In this document: piece after piece, positions 54,074 to 62,766 of the stretch | Position numbering within the stretch: position 1 is the stretch's first letter | Layout: every line of letters starts with the position of its first letter | Assembly: GCA_965227445.1 (NCBI GenBank) | Contig: OZ245751.1 | Coordinates: 3,472,001 to 3,536,000, forward strand | Reading direction: 5' to 3' | Length of the DNA: 64,000 nucleotides | DNA from: DT-110 sp030148525 | GTDB taxonomy: Bacteria > Bacteroidota > Bacteroidia > Chitinophagales > Saprospiraceae | The notes under the pieces: generated by a model | Told to the model about the DNA's origin: nothing | Seen by the model: only the letters and a program-made list of their open reading frames with translations | The model's database searches: none | Made by a program: the position numbers and the translations under genes

Positions 54074-56732
54074 GGGTAAAGTCACCGGTGATGGTTTTTT
54101 CCTCTCCGTTCGTGAGTCGGTACGACAACCGGTACAGATATACTCCGGGATTCATGTCTTTCCCCCCGAAGCGCCCGTCCCAGCCGATCTCCTCTTCGTT
54201 GGGCAGAAAACCATCACTCTGGTAGACACGAGTGCCCCAACGATTGTAGATCTCAAAGAGCAGAAGTTTTTCCACCTGTCGCAGATCGCCGTAAATGACG
54301 AGGTGGTCATTAATTTGGTCTCCGTTGGGAGAAAAGGCCGTGGGCACATAGATGGCTGCCTGTCGATCGAGATCAATATCGACGCTGATAACATCCGTAC
54401 AACCGAATACATCATCGATACGCAGGCTGAGCTTACCGGGTTTGAGCGCATGTATTTCGGGGGTCAGGCAATCAGCACACGATAGTTGGTCGGCCGGGAA
54501 CCACTCCAGTTTTTCGATGAGGTTTTCGGGAATATTGAGTTCGGGCACGATGGTGCGGCGCTCACCCAGTTCGAGTTTTAGCCGTTTTGGCAGAGTGGCC
54601 ATCTCATCGGTGAAGGCTGGCATGACAAAGTTTTGCCGGAAGGTGCATCCGGCCGCATCCTCAATGAGTAGCTCATATTCTTTCCCCGCTTCCAGCTGGT
54701 AAAAAATGGAGTTATCCTGAAAGGGGCCTCCGTCGATAGAATAGAAATAGGGAGGCGTCCCGCCACTGGCCGAAAAGACCGGACGGTTGCCCCCGATTTC
54801 CCGGCAACTGAAAGTCAGGGGTTTCAATTCGGGAGGTTGGTTGAGTTCCACTTCGAGTTCCGTCTCACAATTATTCGCGTCGGTAATCGTACAAGCATAG
54901 GATCCGGCCACCAATTGAGCGGGGGTAGGTGTATCGGGAAGTGCTTGGTTCCAGCGATAAGTGTACGGCGCCGTTCCACCGGCAATGCTGACGCTGAGTT
55001 CCCCGTCGTTGAAGCCGTAGCAGGAAGGTGGTACGGTCTTCGCCAATGTCTGAAGATGGTAGTTTCTAAGTTCAGCCGTACCCTCAACGGTTCCTTCACA
55101 AATGTCATCGTTAAAACTGGTGACGGTAATGACACCCTCCTGCTCCACTTCCAGCGGGTAATTAAATCCCGAAAAATTAGTGACATTCTGCACGGGGAAG
55201 GTATCGATCCGGTAGGAAAATGAAAAAGGCGGAGATCCGGACAAGGCAAGGTCAAAGGTCCCCGTGTTTCCTATACACTCCTCCAGTGTTTCTCCCGGTA
55301 AACGCAATACGGGAGCTTCCCGTAACCGTATCCAGACACTATCCTGCAATGTTCGTCCGCAGGCATCGGTTAACGTATACGACCAGGCCCGGTCGCCTTC
55401 CGGACTAATTGTGATGGTAGAATCTCTGGATCCGGTCTCCCACTCGTAGGTATAGCCGGGAATTCCTCCCTCCGGGACAAGACTCAGGTCAAAGGCATCC
55501 CCTACACAAATAAACCGATCGAAAACCCCGGACGTGAGAGGCGGTGGATCTTCGATATAGAGCCGGGCGGTATCGCTGATACAGGCACAGGGGAAGTCCA
55601 GTTCCAGGAATAGGGTCTCCATCCCTTCGTAGGTATCATCGACCAGCAGTTGAACCGGAATATCGACGTAGGGTTCTCCGGCCGGGATGGTCGCTGACCG
55701 GGGTAAAGGAGCAAAATCTTCATCCACCACGGCCGTACTTTGTTCGGATACTTTCAAGCCAATAGAGATGGAATCGGTAAGATCTTCCGGGTTGAGTCGA
55801 TTCAAGCGAAAAAAACCGTAATCACATCCTTCGGGTATAGTGTCGGATCCCGAACTTGCGCGAGCTTGCAGATTTACCGCACCCCCGATATTGAAACTCT
55901 CCGCTTCCAGAAATACGGCCGAATCGTAGTGGGGATCACTCACGTCCGATACCACCAATCGAAGGTGGTAGGTTTCGCAGGGAATCAGGTTGAGGGTAGC
56001 CGTAAGCACTTGGGTAAATCCGTCGTACTCAATATTCTGGCGGGCCGGATTGTCCGGATCGTATTCAATCCCGCAGTTTTCAGAATCCGTACGGTTGGTG
56101 TTATTGATGTAATAATCAGAATTGGATTCGTGATTGACCGTATTAATAGAAACGTAGTCCTCGGTACCGGGGATCAAAGCCACATTCATCGATTGGTTGG
56201 AAAACTCCCCTTCGATGCCGGGACCACTGACAAAGAAGCCAAATACATCGTTGAATATCTTACCGACAAATTCGCAGTATTCCTCGGAGGCGAACACGTA
56301 CCGGAACGTTACCACGCTGTCCAGGGGCACGAAATCAAACTCCAGTGCCACCGCATCGCGAATGGGGGCTGAGGTGAGCTGGTTGAGGTCGCGGTCGCCG
56401 TTATTAGTGCGAAAGTTACCACTCTCTTTACCCGAACTATTGGGGCCTTTGGCATTACTGATGGGACCAGTAGCCAATATGATACCCCGATCAATACCCA
56501 TGACGTCCTGTCCGCCCTCAAAATAGCCAACCCCTTTTTCGTGGCCCGCGTATTGAATGTTAAATATATTCTTGCAAGCCCCCCCGACAAAGATATCCTG
56601 CACCAGACTTTCTACGGTATATTCACTACTGGTCGTAATACCCTGATAAGCAACACGCTCAGGCCCTATGCTTCGGGGCCAGGCTACCGTAGCCAGCATC
56701 AACACACTTACCAGTCCAGCCTTTGCGTACAT
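54063..56732 (-). CDS. Choice-of-anchor L / SprB-repeat protein with T9SS type B sorting domain
   Basis: 889 residues. Signal-like N-terminus (MYAKAGLVSVLMLATVAWPRS). A choice-of-anchor L domain fills about residues 40-280 (VTFRYVFASEEYCEFVGKIF and IFGFFVSGPGIEGEFSN-like text). Calx-beta-like and other beta domains follow. An SprB-type repeat lies near 590-640 (FNDGELSVSIAGGTAPYTYR). The gliding-motility-associated C-terminal domain begins VPTAFSPNGDQINDHLVIYG and ends GDFTLIH, the type B T9SS signal. It is predicted to be displayed on the cell surface or secreted; a role in adhesion or gliding is plausible. Confidence 0.9.
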   Translation of the reverse strand: MYAKAGLVSVLMLATVAWPRSIGPERVAYQGITTSSEYTVESLVQDIFVGGACKNIFNIQYAGHEKGVGYFEGGQDVMGIDRGIILATGPISNAKGPNSSGKESGNFRTNNGDRDLNQLTSAPIRDAVALEFDFVPLDSVVTFRYVFASEEYCEFVGKIFNDVFGFFVSGPGIEGEFSNQSMNVALIPGTEDYVSINTVNHESNSDYYINNTNRTDSENCGIEYDPDNPARQNIEYDGFTQVLTATLNLIPCETYHLRLVVSDVSDPHYDSAVFLEAESFNIGGAVNLQARASSGSDTIPEGCDYGFFRLNRLNPEDLTDSISIGLKVSEQSTAVVDEDFAPLPRSATIPAGEPYVDIPVQLLVDDTYEGMETLFLELDFPCACISDTARLYIEDPPPLTSGVFDRFICVGDAFDLSLVPEGGIPGYTYEWETGSRDSTITISPEGDRAWSYTLTDACGRTLQDSVWIRLREAPVLRLPGETLEECIGNTGTFDLALSGSPPFSFSYRIDTFPVQNVTNFSGFNYPLEVEQEGVITVTSFNDDICEGTVEGTAELRNYHLQTLAKTVPPSCYGFNDGELSVSIAGGTAPYTYRWNQALPDTPTPAQLVAGSYACTITDANNCETELEVELNQPPELKPLTFSCREIGGNRPVFSASGGTPPYFYSIDGGPFQDNSIFYQLEAGKEYELLIEDAAGCTFRQNFVMPAFTDEMATLPKRLKLELGERRTIVPELNIPENLIEKLEWFPADQLSCADCLTPEIHALKPGKLSLRIDDVFGCTDVISVDIDLDRQAAIYVPTAFSPNGDQINDHLVIYGDLRQVEKLLLFEIYNRWGTRVYQSDGFLPNEEEIGWDGRFGGKDMNPGVYLYRLSYRLTNGEEKTITGDFTLIH

Positions 56733-57356
56733 ACCCGTTATTTGTGTGATTTGCGAATGTGTTGGAACGAGGTGTGGGAAGGTACCCGCACGTACAGACT
56801 CTTTCCGAAAAGGAGAGGTCCCGAAGGGTTTCGGACTAAGATCGTCAAACCGAAGTTCAAAGTAGCACTTTTTCTGTTAGAACGGAAAGAGCTTAACACA
56901 TATGCGCATTACATTAATCTTAATATGTATTAAATCTCAAAATCCTTTCCTCGTATTTGTTAATTCCCTAAATTGCAAAAGGCTTATCTAAATTGCCCAG
57001 GCAACTGAAGATTACCCAATTAGAGGTAGTCCAACGTAAACCAAACTCCGACTTTTACCGTATATTCGCATTGATTCCCATGCGGATCTACCCCCCACAG
57101 CTTCTGGCCAACCCGCCAGTATGAATAAAAGCAGCTTTGAGTATAAAAAATTACGGCTATCCATCTGACTGGTTTCGACGTCAGGCGACCAATACGTCTG
57201 CGGCCGATTATCCGGTCTGAAAGAGTTCGTCCATTTAATACGGACTTAACCCACGGGCTCCAATCGCGGTATACATCTATCCATCAATTTGTCGATAGAG
57301 TTACCCGGGGAACCCTATTTGGCAATGATTTCAATTCGATCATCAAACAGGACCAC
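56733..57356. other. Divergent intergenic region between two T9SS cargo genes
   Basis: 624 bp with AT-richer parts (about 56900-57000). No tRNA, no strong hairpin and no perfect TAnnTTTG box was found on either strand. Both flanking surface-protein genes start here, so their promoters must be within it. An open frame (56541-56933) that enters this region has no support. Confidence 0.5.
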
Positions 57357-60300
57357 ATGAGACCGAGCTGTTTACTAGCCTTTTTGTGCTTTCTACTGGC
57401 AACAACACCTGCCCTGGCGCAGGACCGCAAATGCGGTGGACGGGAAACCATCCGAATTTTCGACGGTGACGCCAACCAGATAACCTGCGAATCGGCGGCG
57501 ACCGGCGTCATCGAATTCCGGCTTTCCTCTTTTGCTACCCCATTTGTAATGGTCGCAACGGATACCGATAACATTATACAGGCAATCACCCGCAACAACA
57601 AAATTGACTTTTCCGAACTGGGTCCCGGCGCCTATCGCGTATACGGCCTGTTCTTTAAAGGTAATTTATTGGCAGAACCGGGCATGTCCCTCGATACCGC
57701 CCGCCTGTCGGATTATTGTTACGGAACCACCCGTAACTTTGTCCCCATTAATACGCAAGAGCCCGAGGCCGGAATGATTTCGGACCTCAACGGGCTGGGT
57801 ACGCGATTCATTTGCCCCGACGACCAATCTGACGTCATCGCTTTTGAACAAACCGAGGTTGTAGGTTCCTTCACCTACGCTATCACGGATACCAACGACG
57901 TGGTGGTAGCCATCCCCGATTCCAACAGCTACGATTTCAATACCCTCGACCAGGAAACCTCCCGGGTATACGGCATAGCTTATATCGGTAACCTTACCTT
58001 AAACGTCGGCGACACCATCAGTCCCACAGCCACACTGAGCGATGCCTGCTTCGATTTATCCGATAACTTTTTGGAGGTGATCCAAACCACACCCGATGCG
58101 GGTACGGTTCAGCGCACCAACGGGGAGACCACCGCATTGTTCTGCCCGGGCGAGGAAGCTACCCTGGCTCTGGAGAGTCTCGACGCCGCCCCTACTCCGT
58201 TCACACTGGTCCTGACGGATGGAGATGAGGTAGTGATCGAGGTATTGGAAAGTAATACGGTGGATTTTGGCACCCAGGATCCCGGGGCCTACCGCATTTA
58301 CGGAGTGTCCTACACGGGCAATCCCAGCATCAATGCCGGTGACACCCTGTCCACGGCAACCCTGAGTGATGATTGTTTTGATGTTTCTGATAGCTTCGTG
58401 GAGGTGTCCATCCAGTTCGTGGAAGGTGGTCAGGTGAGCCTGGAAAACGGCAGCCGCATGACGGAAGTCTGCGTACAGGATGGAGAAGCTGATGAATTGG
58501 TCTTCGTAAATAACAGCACGGCCGAAGATGCCAACTATATATACATCCTGACCAACGAAGACAATGAGGTCATCCTGCCTTTATTTGGCGATCGTATCGA
58601 TTTTGATGTGGACCTCATCACTGGTGTCAACCGGGTATGGGGCCTCTCCTACACGGGTGACTTCGACCTTTCAACTGGTCAGGATATCACCTCTACCAGC
58701 TTGTCGGATGGATGCTTTAGCTTGTCTTCGACTTTTGTTACCATCGTTAAGTCGCGGGTTATCGGCGGGGAGATCAGCCTGCCCGACAGCTCCCTAACGG
58801 CTCAGATATGCCCGGAAGGACAAGCGGATACCCTTTCGTTTATCACTTCGGGTTCCAGCACAGGCTCCTACGCCTATATCGCCACTACCACCGACGGACG
58901 AATCGTAGAGGTATCAACGGATACCTTTCTGGCTATCGGGACCATTGCCGTTGATTCACTCAATGTATACGGGCTCGCCTATTCCGGGGAGCTTCAGGCT
59001 ACCGAAGGACAATTTATTTCGGATGGCGCGCTTTCCGATGCTTGCTTTACGCTTTCGCAAAATACAGTACTCGTAACTGCAGTACGTCCAAACACCGGAG
59101 CTATCACCCTGGAAGGTGGATCAACGGATACCTTGCTTTGCCCCGAAGGTATGGGCACTGCCCTGCCCGTATCGGCTCCGAATGCCTCAGGAGGTACGAC
59201 CGTTTCTATTTTAACGGATACGGCGGGGATTATCATCGATATCCAGGAAGGACTGGATTTTGCACTGCCTTCCGATTTGGAACAAGGAAGTTATCAACTG
59301 TGGGCTGCTACCTATACCGGCACCCTGACCCTGGAAACGGGCCAGTCGCTCGCCGAAAATCCAATCTCTAACGATTGCTTTGCCCTCAGCATGCAGGGGA
59401 TCACGATCCGCTGGGAAGCGCCTTTTGCCGGTGACCTATCCTTTGCCGACGGAAGTGATTCGGCCGTATTTTGTTCCCAAAATGGCCTTGCCGACAGCCT
59501 TAGCTGGTCCGTATCGGAATCAGCGGGCGGCGCACTAACCTACTTACTAACCGATACGACCAACCAGATTGTAGCCGTCTCCGGTAATGCATCTATGGAT
59601 GCTGACACCCTCACTCCGGGATCTTACCGAATCCACGCGCTGGCCTATACTGGCGACCTCACCGCATTACCCGGCCAGGACGCCACTACTGCCGCTCTTT
59701 CGGACGAGTGTTTCCAGTTGGGTACTAATTTCCTGACCCTGGATGCTATTCAACCTGCCGGCGGCACCGTTAGCTTATCAGAGGGCGGAGCTGTCTTCTG
59801 CAGCGGCGATGGCATACCGGATATTCTGAAGTTCGCCGCCACGGGAGCAGCACCACAGGCCGATTACATCTTCCTGGTCACCGATACAGCCGATGCTTTT
59901 CTGTTCGACCTGGGTGATAGTACCAGTTTTGACTTCGAGACCCAACTTGGTGGAAATATGAAGGTTTGGGGATTGTCGTACACCGGTAACCTGACAGTCC
60001 AGGAAGGAGACACCGTGACCGATACCAGCCTCTCTGATGACTGCTTTAGCCTCTCGGACAATGCCGTGTTGGTAGAACGCCAGGAAGTGGACGGCGGAAC
60101 GGTACGCACCGATGACGGTCGCACCACCGCTTTTGTTTGCTCAGGTGACGGCAATCCGGATGAATTAACCTTTGTGAATGATGGCGAAAGTGTCGGTTCC
60201 GATTACCTGTACGTAGTTACCACCGATGGTGATCTGGTGGTTGCCACTCTGAGTGGAAATATTCAAGACTTTGAAAATACGGGCTTTAGTGAGCTCCGTG

Positions 60301-61727
60301 TATACGGTGTTTCCTATGCGGGTAATTTATCCGCTTCCATTAGCGGCAACATTCGGGACATTGTTTTCTCGGATGGTTGCTACGAACTGTCGGATAACTT
60401 TGTCACCGTCGTTCGTGACCAACCCAGCGGAAGCCGCATATCCAATCTGGCCGGTGAATCGGAGGTTATCTTCTGTCCCGGACCCGACGGAGATACGCTG
60501 AACCTCTTTCAGACCAGCACCTCTGCTGCTGGTTATGTATACCTGCTGATGGATACCGACAGTACGCTGTTGCAGATCATTGATGGGGATGCGCTGGACA
60601 TGACGCCACTGGCGGAGGGCGATTACCTATTGGTTGGTGTTTCCTATACCGGCCAATTGCTGATCAATGAAGGAGATACTATTGATCCTGCCTCAACGAC
60701 CTTCAGCGATAATTGCTTTGTGGTCAGTGACAATGTCATGACCCTGCGCAAAGGAGGGCAAGTCGACGGAGGCATGCTGATGACCTCCGCTGGTGACCTG
60801 ACCTTCTACACCTGTCCGGGGGATACCATTGGTGATGCGGTGGTTGTGCTGACACCAAGCGATACCCTGGCTGCCGAATACCGACTGATCATTACCGACG
60901 AAAACGACCGGATTGAATTCCCGGATGTCGAAAATCCGGTAATTGACTTCAACCGGGCCGACCCCGGCATTTATCGGGTGTACGGGGTTAGCTTTACCGG
61001 AAACTTCATCCCGCAATTTAACCAGGAACTCTTTGGTGGAGACATTTCCTCGGAGTGTTACGAGCCATCTGGCAATTTCATTGAGGTATTCAACTTCACG
61101 CCTGCCAGTAGCCTGGTCAGTACTTCCGATGGTCTCACGGAAGTCGCTGCTCAGGGCAATGCATCCATCGACTTCTCGCAGCAAGGGGCGACGCCGCTCC
61201 TACCCTACCGTTACTTACTGACCGACACCGACAATACGGTCATTCAGGTGATTGAGGATAGTACGCTGGTTACCGATACCCTGGCGGAAGGGTCGTACCG
61301 GGTTTGGGGACTCAATTACACCGGCAGCCTTTTGGCGGAAGCCGGGACCCAGGCCGATGCCGACCTGCTGGCCGACAATTGCTTTATTCTTTCCGATAAC
61401 TTTGTCAGCCTGACCGTAGGCAATCCGGTGCCCGGAGCCGCACAATCAGCGGTGGTCACCAACCGCCACTTGCGCTTGTCGCCCAACCCGGCCGCCGACC
61501 ATTTGCAGCTGCAGTTCGATCTGGAGCAGGCTGATCTTTCCAAAGATGTACGCCTGCAGGTAATTGACCTGACCGGTTCGGTTGTAATTGACCGCGAAGT
61601 AGGCGTAGTTCTCGGAAATAACCGTCTGAATGTGTCCATTGACAAGCTGGAGCAGGGCATGTACCTGATTCGACTGACTAATGGAAAAACCATTCACCAG
61701 GGACGTTTCCTGAAGACACACCCCTGA
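57357..61727 (+). CDS. Large 12-repeat secreted protein with T9SS type A sorting domain
   Basis: 1,456 residues. Signal peptide (MRPSCLLAFLCFLLATTPALAQ). Residues about 25-1370 consist of twelve tandem modules of about 110 residues. Each has a Cys near its start (FxCPxGxxD), a core with YRVYGLSYTGNL-like text and a Cys-Phe/Tyr near its end (LSDxCFxLSDNFV), so each may hold one disulfide. Copies are divergent (no two identical). The C-terminal type A sorting domain begins LRLSPNPAADHLQLQF. Another copy of the GCTTTCGCNAAA word lies inside the gene (59051-59062). Repeated beta modules of this kind suggest a surface fibre or adhesin; the module family is not one I recognise. Confidence 0.88.
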   Translation: MRPSCLLAFLCFLLATTPALAQDRKCGGRETIRIFDGDANQITCESAATGVIEFRLSSFATPFVMVATDTDNIIQAITRNNKIDFSELGPGAYRVYGLFFKGNLLAEPGMSLDTARLSDYCYGTTRNFVPINTQEPEAGMISDLNGLGTRFICPDDQSDVIAFEQTEVVGSFTYAITDTNDVVVAIPDSNSYDFNTLDQETSRVYGIAYIGNLTLNVGDTISPTATLSDACFDLSDNFLEVIQTTPDAGTVQRTNGETTALFCPGEEATLALESLDAAPTPFTLVLTDGDEVVIEVLESNTVDFGTQDPGAYRIYGVSYTGNPSINAGDTLSTATLSDDCFDVSDSFVEVSIQFVEGGQVSLENGSRMTEVCVQDGEADELVFVNNSTAEDANYIYILTNEDNEVILPLFGDRIDFDVDLITGVNRVWGLSYTGDFDLSTGQDITSTSLSDGCFSLSSTFVTIVKSRVIGGEISLPDSSLTAQICPEGQADTLSFITSGSSTGSYAYIATTTDGRIVEVSTDTFLAIGTIAVDSLNVYGLAYSGELQATEGQFISDGALSDACFTLSQNTVLVTAVRPNTGAITLEGGSTDTLLCPEGMGTALPVSAPNASGGTTVSILTDTAGIIIDIQEGLDFALPSDLEQGSYQLWAATYTGTLTLETGQSLAENPISNDCFALSMQGITIRWEAPFAGDLSFADGSDSAVFCSQNGLADSLSWSVSESAGGALTYLLTDTTNQIVAVSGNASMDADTLTPGSYRIHALAYTGDLTALPGQDATTAALSDECFQLGTNFLTLDAIQPAGGTVSLSEGGAVFCSGDGIPDILKFAATGAAPQADYIFLVTDTADAFLFDLGDSTSFDFETQLGGNMKVWGLSYTGNLTVQEGDTVTDTSLSDDCFSLSDNAVLVERQEVDGGTVRTDDGRTTAFVCSGDGNPDELTFVNDGESVGSDYLYVVTTDGDLVVATLSGNIQDFENTGFSELRVYGVSYAGNLSASISGNIRDIVFSDGCYELSDNFVTVVRDQPSGSRISNLAGESEVIFCPGPDGDTLNLFQTSTSAAGYVYLLMDTDSTLLQIIDGDALDMTPLAEGDYLLVGVSYTGQLLINEGDTIDPASTTFSDNCFVVSDNVMTLRKGGQVDGGMLMTSAGDLTFYTCPGDTIGDAVVVLTPSDTLAAEYRLIITDENDRIEFPDVENPVIDFNRADPGIYRVYGVSFTGNFIPQFNQELFGGDISSECYEPSGNFIEVFNFTPASSLVSTSDGLTEVAAQGNASIDFSQQGATPLLPYRYLLTDTDNTVIQVIEDSTLVTDTLAEGSYRVWGLNYTGSLLAEAGTQADADLLADNCFILSDNFVSLTVGNPVPGAAQSAVVTNRHLRLSPNPAADHLQLQFDLEQADLSKDVRLQVIDLTGSVVIDREVGVVLGNNRLNVSIDKLEQGMYLIRLTNGKTIHQGRFLKTHP

Positions 61728-61742
61728 TAGGGATTCTGCCCA

Positions 61743-61783
61743 TAAAAAAAGGCCCATTCCAGATGGAATGGGCCTTTTTTTAT
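61743..61783. terminator. Bidirectional terminator after the 12-repeat gene
   Basis: A perfect stem AAAAAAAGGCCCATTCC (to 61760), loop AGAT, and GGAATGGGCCTTTTTTT. The T-run lies on both strands, so it can stop transcription of the plus-strand gene and any read-through from rplS. Confidence 0.95.
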
Positions 61784-61812
61784 ATGGGGTTGAGGCCGGG
61801 CTATTTGCTAAA

Positions 61813-61915
61813 TATACCGACAACGAAGTGGTTTGGGACTCCAAACCACTTCGAGTCGAGTATATACTCGCGTGAAAAGGTTTGGCAAAGCCCAAACCTT
61901 TTCGGAAGCGGTATA
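61813..61915 (+). repeat. Dispersed palindromic element, copy B
   Basis: 103 bp with TATACCG/CGGTATA ends. Order: GAAGTGGTTTGG...CCAAACCACTTC hairpin, GAGTCGAGTATATACTCGCG dyad, then AAAAGGTTTGG...CCCAAACCTTTT hairpin. It is nearly identical to copy C and opposite in orientation to copy A. Confidence 0.95.
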
Positions 61916-62024
61916 AACGTGAGGTTGGGCACAAACTATTTCTTAAAGAGAGGATACCTAAGCCCCAACCTCACGGTAATAGGTCTAGGGTCTAGTCTTA
62001 CTACCTACTACCAAATACCCAGCA

Positions 62025-62061
62025 AAAAAAACCGGCTGCATTCCAAGGGAAAGCAGCCGGA
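62025..62061 (-). terminator. Rho-independent terminator of rplS
   Basis: Stem CCGGCTGC...GCAGCCGG with a loop containing TTCCC/GGGAA pairing, followed on the minus strand by TTTTTTTTGC. It ends 36 bp past the rplS stop. Confidence 0.9.
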
Positions 62062-62096
62062 CGTGTGTGTTCAGGATAGTGCTGAAAGTCAGCGCG

Positions 62097-62456
62097 TTAG
62101 TTGCTAATGCGCTTACGCTCTTTGATCCGGGATTTCTTACCTACCAGATCCCGCAGGTAATACAACTTGGCACGACGTACTTTACCGCGCTTCAGAAGCT
62201 TAATTTCCGTGATATTGGGAGAGGTCATAGGAAAGATACGCTCTACACCGATGCCGTTTGATACTTTGCGTACCGTGAACGTGCGGGTAGAACCTTCGCC
62301 TTTGATTTGGATAACGTTGCCGCGGAAATCCTGAATCCGCTGCTTGTCACCCTCCACAATTCTATAGCTGACTACAATATTATCGCCGGGACGGAAAGCC
62401 GGAAAGTCTTTCTTTTCTGACAGTTGCTCGTGGACAAAATTAATTGCATCCATCAT
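62097..62456 (-). CDS. rplS: 50S ribosomal protein L19
   Basis: 119 residues: [40 protein letters not shown], and the signature [20 protein letters not shown]. It binds at the 30S-50S interface. It is monocistronic here, with its own promoter and terminator. It is separate from the usual rpsP-rimM-trmD neighbours, and surface-protein genes flank it. Confidence 0.97.
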   Translation of the reverse strand: MMDAINFVHEQLSEKKDFPAFRPGDNIVVSYRIVEGDKQRIQDFRGNVIQIKGEGSTRTFTVRKVSNGIGVERIFPMTSPNITEIKLLKRGKVRRAKLYYLRDLVGKKSRIKERKRISN

Positions 62457-62495
62457 TCTATGGTTTAAAATGTGACTCTTCTTTTATTAGCCGTG

Positions 62496-62527
62496 CAAAG
62501 GTAAGTCTTTTTCCGTAAAAAACCCAA
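62496..62527 (-). promoter_or_regulatory. Promoter of rplS
   Basis: Minus strand: TTG (62525-62527), a 21-bp spacer, TACCTTTG (62496-62503). It has the same -7 box as the rpsL promoter. The predicted leader is about 30-35 nt. Confidence 0.8.
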
Positions 62528-62567
62528 AACAGCTTTAAGAAACGTGAGGTCGGGCTGATCTGGTTGC

Positions 62568-62590
62568 TATACCGACAACGAAGTGGTTTA
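62568..62590 (+). repeat. Truncated palindromic element (left end only)
   Basis: 23 bp, TATACCGACAACGAAGTGGTTT plus one base, identical to the left end of copies B and C, then unrelated sequence. It is 42 bp before the full copy C, in the same orientation. Confidence 0.9.
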
Positions 62591-62631
62591 GAGCGTGTTT
62601 GGGATTTATCCTTTGGACTGCAAATGTCTAT

Positions 62632-62734
62632 TATACCGACAACGAAGTGGTTTGGGAATCCAAACCACTTCGAGTCGAGTATATACTCGCGTGAAAAGGT
62701 TGGGCAAAGCCCAAAACTTTTCGAAAGCGGTATA
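62632..62734 (+). repeat. Dispersed palindromic element, copy C
   Basis: 103 bp with the same ends and hairpins as copy B; the flanking bases extend the terminal inverted repeat to TTATACCG/CGGTATAA. It lies between rplS and the PKD protein gene. Confidence 0.95.
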
Positions 62735-62766
62735 AATAACTGATTTGTCACCACCTCCAGTTAAAA

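Larger units (their letters stand above)
61728..62096. other. Intergenic region with two terminators and element B
   Basis: 369 bp between convergent genes. It holds the bidirectional terminator at 61743-61783, palindromic element B (61813-61915), an inverted repeat ACGTGAGGTTGGG (61917-61929) with CCCCAACCTCACGGT (61964-61978), the words GGTCTAGGGTCTAG and CTACCAAATACC (62009-62020), and the rplS terminator (62025-62061). Confidence 0.7.
62457..62766. other. Intergenic region with rplS promoter and element C
   Basis: 310 bp. It holds the rplS promoter (62496-62527), an ACGTGAGGTCGGG word (62541-62553), a truncated palindromic element (62568-62590) and full element C (62632-62734), ending at the stop of the PKD protein. 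Confidence 0.7.

Noticed and set aside
56541..56933. 130-codon open frame crossing the start of the choice-of-anchor L gene
   Set aside because: It is mostly antisense to the real gene, with no recognisable domain and no upstream signal.
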